A stretch of DNA of 64,000 nt from Streptomyces sp. 2114.4 (GCF_900187385.1 NZ_FYEY01000001.1:5518001-5582000); one strand, 5' to 3'; positions 8,868-18,165 are shown, counted from the stretch's first letter. Program-made: numbers and translations. Notes: generated by a model from the letters alone, not told the origin.

Positions 8868-9725
8868 TCAGCCGTTGGCGAGGGCCTTGAGACGGTCCAG
8901 CGCGCCGTTGAAGCGGTTGTGGTCCCCGACCGTCGTGCCGGACGAGGTGTACTGCCAGATGGTGTGGAAGCCCCAGCCGGCCGGGAGTTCGCCGACCGAC
9001 GAGCCGTAGCGCGGTATCCACAGCGGATTGACGGCACCGAAGGCGGCGGAGTTGCCGGTGCACTGCTTCCACCAGCCGGTGGAGGTGTAGATGACGGCGT
9101 CCCGGCCGGTACGCGCCTTGTAGGTGGCGAACCAGTCCTTCATCCAGTTCACCAGGCCGGCCGCGCTCAGCCCGTAACAGGTGGCGCCGTAGGGGTTGTA
9201 CTCCATGTCGAGCGCGCCGGGCAGCGTCTTGCCGTCCCTGGACCAGCCGCCGCCGTGCTGGACGAAGTAGGTGGCCTGGGCGGCACCGCTGGAGGTGTCG
9301 GGTGTGGCGAAGTGGTACGCGCCCCGGATCATGCCGGTGTTGTAGGAGCCGTTGTACTGCTGCGCGAAGGACGGGTTGGTGTAGCTGGTGGACTCCGTCG
9401 CCTTGACGTAGGCGAAGCGGACGCCGCTGTTCCAAAGCGTCGACCAGGCGACACTGCCGTTGTGGCTGCTGACGTCCACGCCCTCTACGGACGCGAGCGG
9501 CGACGCCGGCGGTGCGGTGCCGGCCGCGGTGCCCTCGTGCCGGGCGATCTGGGAGCCGGCCCAGTCCTGGCCGGGGTGGCGTGGCTCCGGCGCGCGCCGG
9601 GTGGCCGTGGCGCCGGCGGTGCCCGGCAGTCCCAGGAGGAGGGAGACGACCGCGAGAAGGACCCCGGCCAGGGTCGTGAGGGAACGTGCGGGTCGGTGGG
9701 GGAAGCCGGATCTGAGCACGGACAT
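8868..9725 (-). CDS. secreted GH25 muramidase (lysozyme)
   Basis: Exported cell-wall hydrolase of 285 residues that should cleave the MurNAc-GlcNAc bond of peptidoglycan. A basic start, a hydrophobic stretch (about 17-35) and small residues near 38-42 form a signal peptide. The GH25 domain runs from about 81 to 284. Asp84 (GVDVS), Asp173 and Glu175 (LDMEYNP) have the same spacing (89 and 91 residues) as the catalytic acids of the Streptomyces enzyme cellosyl. The start at 9725 has GGAGG five bases upstream. Whether it serves remodelling or attack on other bacteria cannot be told from the sequence. Confidence 0.93.
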   Translation of the reverse strand: MSVLRSGFPHRPARSLTTLAGVLLAVVSLLLGLPGTAGATATRRAPEPRHPGQDWAGSQIARHEGTAAGTAPPASPLASVEGVDVSSHNGSVAWSTLWNSGVRFAYVKATESTSYTNPSFAQQYNGSYNTGMIRGAYHFATPDTSSGAAQATYFVQHGGGWSRDGKTLPGALDMEYNPYGATCYGLSAAGLVNWMKDWFATYKARTGRDAVIYTSTGWWKQCTGNSAAFGAVNPLWIPRYGSSVGELPAGWGFHTIWQYTSSGTTVGDHNRFNGALDRLKALANG

Positions 9726-10025
9726 ACGTGCCTCCGAAGATCTCGGTGGGTGACCTGAGGGGGGAGGAGCTGAGGGGGAGGACCTGACGGCATGGCGCCG
9801 ACGTGCGGGCGCGGCGGTGCGACGGGCAGGACGCGCGGCGGACCGTTGACAGCCCGGGCCTTTGTTATGCCCATGCCAGAAGCAACGTACGCGCGTAGAA
9901 CGACGTGACAAAAGAGGGGCACCGTGCTGCCGTTGGTCTACTCCTGCGAAATACTGGCCGAGCTGCGGCTTCAGCCGCCGATGGCGGAAACTTTCAGGGC
10001 AGGGAAAGCAAGAAGGGGCGCTGAC
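9726..10025. other. intergenic region between the muramidase and MarR genes
   Basis: Divergent control region of 300 bases. It contains a TTGACA hexamer at 9846-9851, but no convincing -10 box at normal distance. A GTG at 9924 with GAGGGG upstream is in frame with the MarR gene and could be an earlier start. Nothing else is recognised. Confidence 0.4.
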
Positions 10026-10518
10026 GTGCACAACACCGGAGCCGACGGTACGACGGCGGACGGCGAACCGATTGGTGTGGACCACGTATTTCTGGCCCTG
10101 GAACGCGAATTGGCGGTATTTCTCCGCCGGGCCCGTGCCTCGTCCGGCGAATTGGCACGAGAGGTACATCCCGACCTGGAGCCCTCCGCGTACGGCCTCC
10201 TCATGCGGCTGGCCGACGCCGGCACCCAGCGGGCCACCGGCCTCGCCGGCTTCTTCGGCGTCGGCAAGGCCACGATGAGCCGCCAGCTGCACGCCCTGGA
10301 AAAGCTCGGACTCATCGCCCGCGAGCCCGATCCGGCCGACGGCCGTGCCGTCCTGGTGCGCCTCACCGATGAGGGCCGCGACCGCTTCACCCGCGTCCGC
10401 ACCGGCCGCCGTGCCCAGTACGCCCGCCGCCTCGCCTCTTGGGGACCGCACCGAGGTCGCCGAACTCGCCCGTCTGCTGCACCGGCTGAACGCGGAGCAG
10501 GAGGGGGACGAGGTCTAG
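10026..10518 (+). pseudogene. MarR-family regulator with an apparent frameshift near the 3' end
   Basis: Winged-helix transcription regulator of the MarR family. The first 138 or so codons read normally: an N-terminal dimer helix, the HTH (GFFGVGKATMSRQLHALEKLGL) split over two helices, and the wing (DPADGRAVLVRLT). After RRLASW the reading frame runs into low-quality sequence. Moving one base at the GGGG run (10441-10444) restores a family-like end, DRTEVAELARLLHRLN, and a stop at 10516. This looks like one inserted G. It may be a real mutation or a sequencing error. The start is the GTG at 10026 (AAGGGG seven bases upstream); 9924 is an alternative. Confidence 0.75.
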
Positions 10519-10634
10519 GGGGCCTCCCCTGGGGTGTCGCCTGGCAGGACGGGGTGCCCTCGCACCCCCGGACCCGCGCCGCCGAGCTTCCGTTCCCCCG
10601 CGCCGGGAGAAATTTCCCGCCCGCCGGTGATTGT

Positions 10635-10663
10635 CACGGCGCCACAAAAAATCCGGCGCCGTG
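10635..10663. terminator. hairpin between convergent MarR and PP2C-like genes
   Basis: A 9-bp stem (CACGGCGCC and GGCGCCGTG) with an A-rich 11-base loop lies in the 230-base space between the two convergent genes. It may end transcription from both sides. Its left arm is part of a 16-base segment repeated at 10748-10763. Confidence 0.5.
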
Positions 10664-10748
10664 CGAAGCCCGTCGCCCTCGAAGCCGGGCGCCGGAAACC
10701 TCACGGCACCACGTGAATCGCGGCGTCCCGGCGTCACGCGTCATGGCG

Positions 10749-11594
10749 TCACGGCGCCACAAAGATGACCGCCGCGTCATCCCGGGCCTTGCCGCGCGGA
10801 AACGCCGCACCCTCCGGGTCCGCCGCCTCCGCCGCCCGGACCCGGTCGATCAGCGACTGCGGGCCCTGCCCGGCCACCAGCGCCACGCAGTCGGCCCAGG
10901 AGCCCTCGTGGAAGACCTCCGTCCAGCGGCTCGCACCGTCGCTGAGCGCGGTCAGCGAACGCAGCCCGGAGCGCGGCACGCTCCCGGACACCGCCCGGGC
11001 GGCCACCGCCGGATCGGCGGCCGCGGTGAAGAAGCCACCCTCCGCGTTGCGCAGCGCCTCGACCGCGCGGGCGTACTTCCGGCCCGCAGCGGCCCGTTCC
11101 GCCGAGCCGCGGGGCAGTGCCCGTACGGCGGCGCGCCGGTCTTGGACCGCGGGCGGCAGCTCGTCCAGCCGCGGGTCGAGCACCGGCTGCACCGAGCCGT
11201 CCGCCCGCTCCAGGAGCAGCACCGAGTCGGACAGGACGAGGTATTCGACGGTGTCCCCTGACCACCGCGCGGCGATCACGGTTGCCTGTGGAGTGCGGGC
11301 GTGAGAAAGGTCACAGGTCGCCCGATGCGTATCGGCCGTCCGGGAGATGGCTGAGGAGAGAACCTCAGCGAGCGTCATATCCCGGTGTGAAACCGACAGT
11401 TCGAGCATTGCGCCCCCGAGGTGCGCGGTGAACCACGGCACCGTGTGGCGGCATCCGTAGTCCTCCTCGGGGGGCGTCACCCCGTCCAGGAGGACGAGGG
11501 CTCCGCCCTGGCCGGCGGCCGGCAGGGCGACCGACGCGTAGTCCTCGTTTGGGCGTTGGGGGTCGCCCGGCTCGGTGGCGAGTTCGATGCGCAT
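10749..11594 (-). CDS. PP2C-like phosphatase-domain protein
   Basis: Soluble protein of 281 residues with the metal-binding skeleton of PP2C Ser/Thr phosphatases: PNEDY near the N-terminus (Asp18), VLLDGV (Asp37), TALSDGASR in the C-terminal half and DDAAVIFV near the end. The order matches PP2C-fold proteins, although the first two motifs differ from the classical RxxxED and DGxGG forms, so activity is likely but unproven. No transmembrane or sensor domain is present. The start at 11594 has no clear ribosome site. The gene is convergent with the broken MarR gene and divergent from the conservon. Confidence 0.75.
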   Translation of the reverse strand: MRIELATEPGDPQRPNEDYASVALPAAGQGGALVLLDGVTPPEEDYGCRHTVPWFTAHLGGAMLELSVSHRDMTLAEVLSSAISRTADTHRATCDLSHARTPQATVIAARWSGDTVEYLVLSDSVLLLERADGSVQPVLDPRLDELPPAVQDRRAAVRALPRGSAERAAAGRKYARAVEALRNAEGGFFTAAADPAVAARAVSGSVPRSGLRSLTALSDGASRWTEVFHEGSWADCVALVAGQGPQSLIDRVRAAEAADPEGAAFPRGKARDDAAVIFVAP

Positions 11595-12054
11595 GGCCGC
11601 CAGTCTGCCGGAGGCGCCGGCTCCGTCCCTGGTGACAGGAGCTGACAGCAGCGCCGGAGGGCGGTCGGGCGGCGGCGTACCGGAGGTAAGGACCGCCGGT
11701 CCGGCGGCGTGCGGGCGCGCATCTTTCCAGGAGCCGGACGCATCTCCAAACCCGTTCGGGGGTGGGCCGGGGTTGCGGCCGAAAACGTTGGCGCACGGAA
11801 GTTGATGGTCAAACTGCGATTGATGTTCACTCCTTCAGGTGGCCGGGCATGTGTTGCCGAGCCACTGCGCGGCGCCGGTGGAATGGTCGTTGCCCGGTCA
11901 TGGGGTGGGGCCAGGACGTTCGTCGCGACGCGCAGAGCCGGGCTGTTTCCCCTCGCGGAAGTGTGTGCTGCTGCGTCTTCGCGCAGGTCCGCCCCCGTGA
12001 GCGGAGAGCGAGCCGGGTCCGCGACGCCATATGGCGTGGACAGGCGAGACAGGA
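11595..12054. other. 460-base control region before the conservon
   Basis: No convincing gene is seen. The ten-base words TTGATGGTCA (11802-11811) and TTGATGTTCA (11820-11829) form a direct repeat 18 bases apart and may bind a regulator. The rest is GC-rich sequence without a recognised element. Confidence 0.4.
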
Positions 12055-15000
12055 ATGCGAGCAGCGGTGCGGAAGATGCGGCTTCGAGGCGGCGCAAGGA
12101 AGCCGGGATCACCGGCCGGTTCGGTCTCGGGACCGAATGCGGGCTCGGGTCCTGGTAAGGGTCCGGGCATGGCGGACGGTGGCGAGGACCATGCGGGACG
12201 GCGTCCCGCACGCGTGCGCAACCGGCTCGTCGGGGCGGTGGCCGTTGTGGCCGCGGCCGTCCTCGGCGCCGGCGTCCCCGGGCTGACGGCCACGGCCGAC
12301 GACGCCACCCACAGTCAGCAACTGGTCGATCTGGCCGAGCTGAACGCGCAGGCCATCGCGCTGGCGCACTCCCTCGCCGACGAACGCGACGGCATGACCG
12401 CATACGTCGCCACCGGGCACGGCAGCCGGACGGCCGCGGGACGGGTCAACTCCGCGGTCAACGATGCGCGGGCCGCCCGGACGAGCGACGCCGCGGCCCT
12501 GCGGGCCCAGCGTGCCCGCGTGGACCGGCAGATCGGCGAACTGCGCTCCGAGGCCCAGGACGCCTCGGGCGACACCGCGGTGTACAAGGCCGCCGCCAAG
12601 CTGCTGGGGACGCTGCCGCAAATCCGTCAAAAGGCGCTGTCCGCGGCCGGATCGGCCGAGCAGATCTATAACGCCTACACCCAGACGATCCAGGCGCTCG
12701 GTGCGATCAGCGACGACATCGCCCGTGAACTGCCCGCCCGCGCGAACTCCGCCGACGCCGACATCCACGCGCTGCCCGCCCTCGGCCGTGCCACCGAACA
12801 GGCCGCGGGCACCCGGGCCCTGCTGCTCGCCGCGCTCAAGGCGGGCGGCAGCCAGCCCCGGCTGACGAACCTCGCCCAGGTCGCGCACCTGCGCGAACAG
12901 GGCGCGCTCGGCGACTTCCAGCAGGCCGCGAGCCAGGGCGCCAGGGACCGCTACGTCCGCACCGTCAACGGCGAGGACGCCAACACCGCCGAGCGCTATC
13001 TGGCCCGGCTGACTGACCAGCCCCGGCTGGACGCCCTCGATCTGCGCCTGAGCCGCCAGCGGGTCCAGACCACGCTCACCAGCCGTATCGGTCTGATGCG
13101 CGGCGTCGAATCCGCCATGGCCACCGCCGACATCCAGCACCTCGGCGCGCTGCGCGACGACGACGTCACGGAGCTGGAGATCCGCATCGGCCTGGAAGGG
13201 CTGTGCCTGCTGCTGGCCGTCGGCGTCGGCGTCTGGGCCGCCCGCTCCCTGACCCAGCCGCTGGCCGCGCTGCGGATCGGCGCCAAGCGGCTGGCCGCCG
13301 ACCCCGCGCACGAGGACCCCCTCACCTACAAGGGCCGCAACGACGAATTCGCCACCACCGTGCGGTCCGTCAACGCGCTGCACGCCCAGGTCGGCGAGCT
13401 GGCGCGGCGCACCGCCGAGATGGAGGGCGAGCGCAAGCGGCTGATCAGCGGCCGGCAGCGGCTGGTCGCCGAGCGCGAGGTGCTGCAGGAGCAGGGCGAG
13501 GGCCTGAAGGAGGAGATCGCCGATCTCACCGAGCGGCTGGCGGCCCTGCAGTCCGGTGTGCACGGCCGGTTCGTCAACCTCTCGCTGCGCACCCTCGGCC
13601 TCGTGGAGCGTCAGCTCGGCGTCATCGAGTCGCTGGAGGAGAGCGAGCAGGACCCGGAGCGGCTGGAAACCCTCTTCAAGCTGGACCACTTCGCCGCGCG
13701 GATGCGCCGCAACAGCGAGAACCTTCTCGTGCTGGCGGGCGCCGAGCAGTACAGCAACAACCACCCGGGCCCGGTACCGCTGCTGGACGTGATGCGTGCC
13801 TCGATCAGTGAGATCGAGCGCTACGAGCGGGTGCGTATCCAGTCGCTGCCGCCGCACTCCCAGGTCGCCGGATTCGCCGCCGACGACCTCAGCCACCTGG
13901 TCGCCGAACTCCTGGAGAACGCCACCGCCTTCTCGCCGCCGGACGCCTATGTCGAGCTCTCCGGCTGGCTGCTGGAGAGCGGCGAGGTCATGCTCTCCGT
14001 CCAGGACGAGGGCATAGGGATGACCTCGGAGCGGATGGCCGAGCTCAACGAGCGGCTGACCGACGTCGAAGCCGCCTCGTCCTCCGAGACCGTCGACGAG
14101 GCGCTGGGCCTGGGCCTGTACGTCGTGGTGCGGCTGGCCGCCCGGCACGGTGTCCGGGTCCAGCTGCGGGACGCGAAGCACGGCGGCGTCACGGCCGTCG
14201 TCGTCCTGCCCGGCTCGATCCTGCCGACCCGCCCCGCCCCGTCGGCCTCCCCGGCGAGTGCGCACCAGGACGTGGCGCACACCCCGGGCCTGCCCGGCTC
14301 GGTCGCCGAGGCGAACTCCAACGCGCTGCCGACCCGGGCGGCCCGCCGGGACCCGGCAGCCGTGGCAGGCCCGCCCGCTGCCGCCGCGGCCCCGGCCCAT
14401 CAGCCCGGCCAGGGCGCGGACCGGGACACCCCGGCGCCCGGCCACGACGGCACCCCGGGCGCGGCCCCCGCGCCTGCCCCCGCCACCGACCCGCTCGTCG
14501 CCGCCGCGGAGCGCGCGATCGACGCGGCCGGACTCGGTGTGCAGCCCGGACCGGCACCCACCGAACCGCGGCCCGAGGGCCCCACCACGTACTCCGGTTC
14601 CGAGCCGAGCCCGTACGGCCCGCAGTCGCCCGGCCCCTACGCCGCCACCACCAGCGGCGGCGGCCAGCACCGTCGGCCCGAGGACGACGCCGCCCCGGGC
14701 CACGAGCCCTCCGGAGCCGGTGCGCCCTCCTCCGACCCCTATGCCACCGGCCCCGACCAGCACACGGGCCCCGGGACGGACGCGGCACCCAGGGACGCCG
14801 ACGCGGCACCCGCCGACGCGTCCCCGGCCGGTACACCGGCCGACCCACAGACCGCCGCCGCCCCGCCCGCGGAGGAGCGGCGGACGACCTCCATGGGGCT
14901 GCCCAAGCGCACCCCCAAGGTCGTGGCGCAGCAACAGGCGCCGACCGCACCGCGCAAGAGCGGTGCGGCCAATGCCGAGGCGTTGCGGCGTCGCCTCGGC

Positions 15001-15147
15001 GGATTTCAGGCGGGAGCGCGAAGCGGCCGGCGTGACGTCGAAGCCGAGATCGCGGAACGTACAGCGGAGCTGACCATCCCACAGACGGACACCGACGGAG
15101 CGGGGGCCCCGGGAGAGAGCCACGTTGTCGAGGAGGCACGCGATTGA
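12055..15147 (+). CDS. conservon sensor kinase (NIT-HAMP-HATPase, CvnA type)
   Basis: Large membrane kinase-like protein of about 1030 residues. After a basic N-terminus it has one membrane helix, an external NIT-type helical domain (about 80-360, with AHSLADERDGM), a second helix (LCLLLAVGVGVWAA), HAMP, a coiled coil and an ATPase domain with ELLENATAFS, DEGIGM and GLGLYVV. A typical H box is missing; the dimerisation region instead carries MRRNSENLLVL, as in other conservon kinases. The last 330 residues are Pro/Ala-rich and disordered. The start is uncertain: ATG 12031, 12055, 12076 and 12169 are all in frame. It heads a four-gene conservon, overlapping the next gene at TTGA. Confidence 0.9.
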   Translation: MRAAVRKMRLRGGARKPGSPAGSVSGPNAGSGPGKGPGMADGGEDHAGRRPARVRNRLVGAVAVVAAAVLGAGVPGLTATADDATHSQQLVDLAELNAQAIALAHSLADERDGMTAYVATGHGSRTAAGRVNSAVNDARAARTSDAAALRAQRARVDRQIGELRSEAQDASGDTAVYKAAAKLLGTLPQIRQKALSAAGSAEQIYNAYTQTIQALGAISDDIARELPARANSADADIHALPALGRATEQAAGTRALLLAALKAGGSQPRLTNLAQVAHLREQGALGDFQQAASQGARDRYVRTVNGEDANTAERYLARLTDQPRLDALDLRLSRQRVQTTLTSRIGLMRGVESAMATADIQHLGALRDDDVTELEIRIGLEGLCLLLAVGVGVWAARSLTQPLAALRIGAKRLAADPAHEDPLTYKGRNDEFATTVRSVNALHAQVGELARRTAEMEGERKRLISGRQRLVAEREVLQEQGEGLKEEIADLTERLAALQSGVHGRFVNLSLRTLGLVERQLGVIESLEESEQDPERLETLFKLDHFAARMRRNSENLLVLAGAEQYSNNHPGPVPLLDVMRASISEIERYERVRIQSLPPHSQVAGFAADDLSHLVAELLENATAFSPPDAYVELSGWLLESGEVMLSVQDEGIGMTSERMAELNERLTDVEAASSSETVDEALGLGLYVVVRLAARHGVRVQLRDAKHGGVTAVVVLPGSILPTRPAPSASPASAHQDVAHTPGLPGSVAEANSNALPTRAARRDPAAVAGPPAAAAAPAHQPGQGADRDTPAPGHDGTPGAAPAPAPATDPLVAAAERAIDAAGLGVQPGPAPTEPRPEGPTTYSGSEPSPYGPQSPGPYAATTSGGGQHRRPEDDAAPGHEPSGAGAPSSDPYATGPDQHTGPGTDAAPRDADAAPADASPAGTPADPQTAAAPPAEERRTTSMGLPKRTPKVVAQQQAPTAPRKSGAANAEALRRRLGGFQAGARSGRRDVEAEIAERTAELTIPQTDTDGAGAPGESHVVEEARD

Positions 15148-15638
15148 AGGCGCAAGCACCCACTGCTTACGGACAAGGTCTGAGCAGTCAGGCAAGGAAT
15201 CTGCATTGGCTGCTGACCAACCTGGTCGACGAGGTACCGGGAATCCACTCGGTCGCGGTGGTCTCCTCCGACGGCCTGCTGCTGCTGTCGTCCGACCCGG
15301 GCCGGGCGGAAGCGGCGGCCCGGCCGGGCGGAAGCGGCGGTCCGCGGGGGTCCAGCGCGGACCTGGCCACCATCGTGTCCGGGCTGGGCAGCCTCACCCA
15401 GGGGGCCGCGAAGCTGATGGACGCCGGGGCGGTCAAGCAGACGATGGTCACGATGGACGAGGGCAGCCTGTTCGTCATGTCGATCAGCGACGGCTCGCTG
15501 CTCGGGGTGCACACCACCCCGGACTGCGACATGAGCGTCATCGCCTACCACATGGCGCTGTTCGTCGGCCGGGCCGGACATGTCCTCACCCCCGAACTCC
15601 GCAGTGAATTGCGTAAGTCGATGGAGAGCCCCCAGTGA
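15144..15638 (+). CDS. roadblock/LC7-domain protein (CvnB type)
   Basis: Protein of 164 residues, second gene of the conservon. The roadblock/LC7 fold is visible: LLTNLVDEVPGIHSVAVVSSDGLLL, split here by the strand turn, then a Gly/Arg-rich loop, ATIVSGLGSL, and MVTMDEGSLFVMSISDGSLLG. Such proteins are thought to act on the partner small GTPase, as MglB acts on MglA. The TTG start at 15144 overlaps the kinase stop codon and has GGAGG seven bases upstream, so translation is coupled. The Gly/Arg-rich loop near residues 55-70 is longer than in many relatives. Confidence 0.92.
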   Translation: MKAQAPTAYGQGLSSQARNLHWLLTNLVDEVPGIHSVAVVSSDGLLLLSSDPGRAEAAARPGGSGGPRGSSADLATIVSGLGSLTQGAAKLMDAGAVKQTMVTMDEGSLFVMSISDGSLLGVHTTPDCDMSVIAYHMALFVGRAGHVLTPELRSELRKSMESPQ

Positions 15639-15711
15639 GCGAACGTAGCGAGCGAACCATGGAGAGGTGCGCCCCGAGCGAGTGCGAGGGCGGACGAAGC
15701 GAGGTTTCGGC

Positions 15712-16113
15712 ATGAGCAGTTCCCGCAAGCTCCCCGTACGCGGTGGGGAGCGGAAACCCTCGCGCGTGCGGCCGTACTCGCTCACCGGAGGCCGGACACG
15801 GTTCGGCCATGTCCTGCTCGTCGAGACGTTCGTGGCCGCGCTGGAGGCGCCCGAGGAGCGGCGCGAGCTGACCTCCGGCGGCTGGGGCGACCGGGTGATG
15901 CCGGAGATGCGCGCGATCGTCGAGCTGTGCCGCCGGATGCGCTCGGTCGCGGAGATCTCCGCGCTCCTCAAGATGCCGTTGGGCGTGGTACGTGTACTGC
16001 TCAGCGACCTCGCCGACCAGGGAAAGATTCGCGTCTACGGCACCGGGCACGGCTCCGGCCGGCCCGACCGCGCGCTGCTCGAAAGGGTGCTGAGTGGACT
16101 TCACAGGCTCTGA
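15712..16113 (+). CDS. DUF742 protein (CvnC type)
   Basis: Third conservon protein, 133 residues, DUF742 family. It has the typical opening RPYSLTGGRT, an ELCRRMRSVAEISALL segment and a C-terminal winged-helix-like part (LLSDLADQGKIRV). It probably bridges kinase and GTPase; its biochemical role is not known to me. The ATG at 15712 has GAGG seven bases upstream. The 73-base gap before it repeats words such as AGCGAGCGA. The 3' end overlaps the GTPase gene by 20 bases. Confidence 0.92.
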   Translation: MSSSRKLPVRGGERKPSRVRPYSLTGGRTRFGHVLLVETFVAALEAPEERRELTSGGWGDRVMPEMRAIVELCRRMRSVAEISALLKMPLGVVRVLLSDLADQGKIRVYGTGHGSGRPDRALLERVLSGLHRL

Positions 16114-16768
16114 CACGATATCGGCCGGGCCGACGGCGACCCCCGGTTCCGTGAGCCCGTCCGACCCGGCGGCCACGGCCGCCGACGCGGGGCTGCAGAG
16201 CTGGCAGACCGACCGTTCGCGGGCGCCGATCGCCACCAAGATCGTGGTGGCGGGCGGCTTCGGCGTCGGCAAGACCACGTTCGTCAAATCGGTCTCGGAG
16301 ATCACCCCGCTCCAGACCGAGGCGGTGATGACCCAGGCCAGCGCGGACACGGACGATCTGACCGCCACCCCGGACAAGACCACGACCACGGTCGCGATGG
16401 ACTTCGGGCGGATCACCCTCGACCAGGAGCTGGTGCTGTACCTGTTCGGCACGCCCGGACAGCAGCGCTTCTGGTTCATGTGGGACGACCTGGTGCGCGG
16501 TGCGATCGGTGCGATCGTGATGGCCGACACCCGGCGCCTGGAGGACTGTTTCCCGGCGCTGGACTACTTCGAGAGCTGCGGACTGCCGTATGTCGTCGCG
16601 GTCAACCACTTCGAGGGGACCGAGGCGTTCGCCGTCGAGCACGTGCGCGAGGCGCTGACCGTGCCGTCGCACGTGCCAGTCGTGATCATGGACGCGCGGA
16701 AGCGGGTCACGGTGATCGAGTCGCTGCTCGCGCTGGTCGGCCACGCCCTGGAGACCGCGCCCGAGTAA
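16094..16768 (+). CDS. conservon Ras-like GTPase (CvnD type)
   Basis: Small GTPase of 224 residues. The P-loop is GGFGVGKTT (54-62, Lys60); a switch region has TVAMDFG and the G3 motif is LFGTPGQQRF, where Gln-Gln replaces the usual Asp-containing form. The G4 motif reads NHFEG instead of NKxD, as in other conservon GTPases, so guanine recognition may differ. A 45-residue disordered N-terminus precedes the G domain. The GTG at 16094 lies inside the DUF742 gene and follows GAAAGGG. It should be the output switch of the conservon. Confidence 0.93.
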   Translation: MDFTGSDTISAGPTATPGSVSPSDPAATAADAGLQSWQTDRSRAPIATKIVVAGGFGVGKTTFVKSVSEITPLQTEAVMTQASADTDDLTATPDKTTTTVAMDFGRITLDQELVLYLFGTPGQQRFWFMWDDLVRGAIGAIVMADTRRLEDCFPALDYFESCGLPYVVAVNHFEGTEAFAVEHVREALTVPSHVPVVIMDARKRVTVIESLLALVGHALETAPE

Positions 16769-16854
16769 CCGGCCCCCGTACGGGGCCACGGCCCCGTACG
16801 GGCCGCCCACTTCCCCTCCCCGAACAACCAGCAGTAGCAGAGAAGAGTGCCGCC

Positions 16855-18108
16855 ATGCGGAAAATACTCGTCGTCGGAGCCGGCCAGTCCGGTCTTCAGC
16901 TCGCCCTCGGCCTCCAGACCCAGGGCTACGAGGTCACCCTCATGTCCAACCGCACCGCCGACGAGATCCGCGCCGGCCGGGTCATGTCGACGCAGTGCAT
17001 GTTCCACACCGCCCTCCAGCACGAGCGCGACCTCCAGATCAACTTCTGGGAGAGCCAGGCCCCGCGCATCGAGGGCCTTGGCGTCTCGGTCGCCGCCCCC
17101 GGCAGCCATGAGTCGCCCGAGGGCTCGCAGCGCGCCATCGACTGGGTCGGCATGCTGGACGGCTACGCCCAGTCCGTCGACCAGCGGGTGAAGATGGCCG
17201 GCTGGATGGAGACCTTCGCGCAGCGCGGCGGCCAGCTCGTCATCCACGGCGCTGCCGTCTCCGACCTGGACTTCTTCGCGAGCCGCTACGACCTGACGCT
17301 GGTCTCGGCCGGCAAGGGCGAGCTGGTGTCCATGTTCGGCCGGGACGCCTCCCGCTCGCCGTACGACACCCCGCAGCGCGCGCTCGCCGTCTCCTACGTC
17401 CACGGCATGGGCCCGCGCCCCGAGCACCCCGAGTTCGAAGCGGTGCGCTGCAACCTGGTGCCCGGCGTCGGCGAGCTGTTCGTCATGCCGACGTACACCA
17501 CCTCCGGCCGCGCCGACATCCTCTTCTGGGAGGGCATACCCGGCGGTCCGCTGGACGCCTTCCAGGGCGTCAAGGACCCCAACGAGCACCTTGCCCTGAC
17601 GCTGGAGCTGATGGAGAAGTTCCTGCCCTGGGAGTACGCCCGCGCCACCAAGGTCGAACTGACCGACGCCAACGGCACGCTGGCCGGCCGCTACGCCCCC
17701 ACCGTGCGCAACCCCATCGGCCGGCTGCCCTCCGGCGGTCTGGTGCTCGGTGTCGCGGACGTCGTGGTCGCCAACGACCCGATCACCGGCCAGGGCTCCA
17801 ACTCGGCCTCCAAGTGCGCCGCCTCCTACCTGGCCTCCATCGTCGAGCACGGCGACCGGCCGTTCGACGGGGAGTGGATGCAGAGCACCTTCGAGCGCTA
17901 CTGGGACACCGCCCAGCACGTCACCAAGTGGACCAACGCGATGCTGGCCCCGCCGCCGGAGCACATCCTGAACCTCATCGGCGCGGCCGGCCAGCTGCAG
18001 CCCGTCGCCGACCGCTTCGCCAACGGGTTCAACGACCCGTCCGACTTCGAGAACTTCTTCTACGAGCCGGAGAAGACGAATGCCTATCTTGCCTCTTTGA
18101 CGGGCTGA
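16855..18108 (+). CDS. styrene/indole monooxygenase-like FAD protein
   Basis: Flavoprotein of 417 residues resembling StyA, the oxygenase part of two-component styrene or indole monooxygenases. It has the FAD dinucleotide loop VGAGQSG (6-12), a mid-protein segment GRYAPTVRNPIGRLPSG and the late FAD-contact segment GLVLGVADVVVANDPITGQG, split here at natural turns. No reductase (StyB) gene is nearby, so the electron donor is unknown, as is the substrate. The gene starts 86 bases after the conservon GTPase on the same strand and ends at a strong terminator, which suggests co-transcription with the conservon. Confidence 0.88.
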   Translation: MRKILVVGAGQSGLQLALGLQTQGYEVTLMSNRTADEIRAGRVMSTQCMFHTALQHERDLQINFWESQAPRIEGLGVSVAAPGSHESPEGSQRAIDWVGMLDGYAQSVDQRVKMAGWMETFAQRGGQLVIHGAAVSDLDFFASRYDLTLVSAGKGELVSMFGRDASRSPYDTPQRALAVSYVHGMGPRPEHPEFEAVRCNLVPGVGELFVMPTYTTSGRADILFWEGIPGGPLDAFQGVKDPNEHLALTLELMEKFLPWEYARATKVELTDANGTLAGRYAPTVRNPIGRLPSGGLVLGVADVVVANDPITGQGSNSASKCAASYLASIVEHGDRPFDGEWMQSTFERYWDTAQHVTKWTNAMLAPPPEHILNLIGAAGQLQPVADRFANGFNDPSDFENFFYEPEKTNAYLASLTG

Positions 18109-18165
18109 AAACCGCCCGCGGCGGGGGCTGTCCTCCCCCGTGGGCGCGTGCGCCGCCGTGCTCGT

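Noticed and set aside
6088..9435. Very long open frame antisense to lon
   Set aside because: A shadow of GC-rich codon use in lon; no family motif, no ribosome site, and lon is certain.
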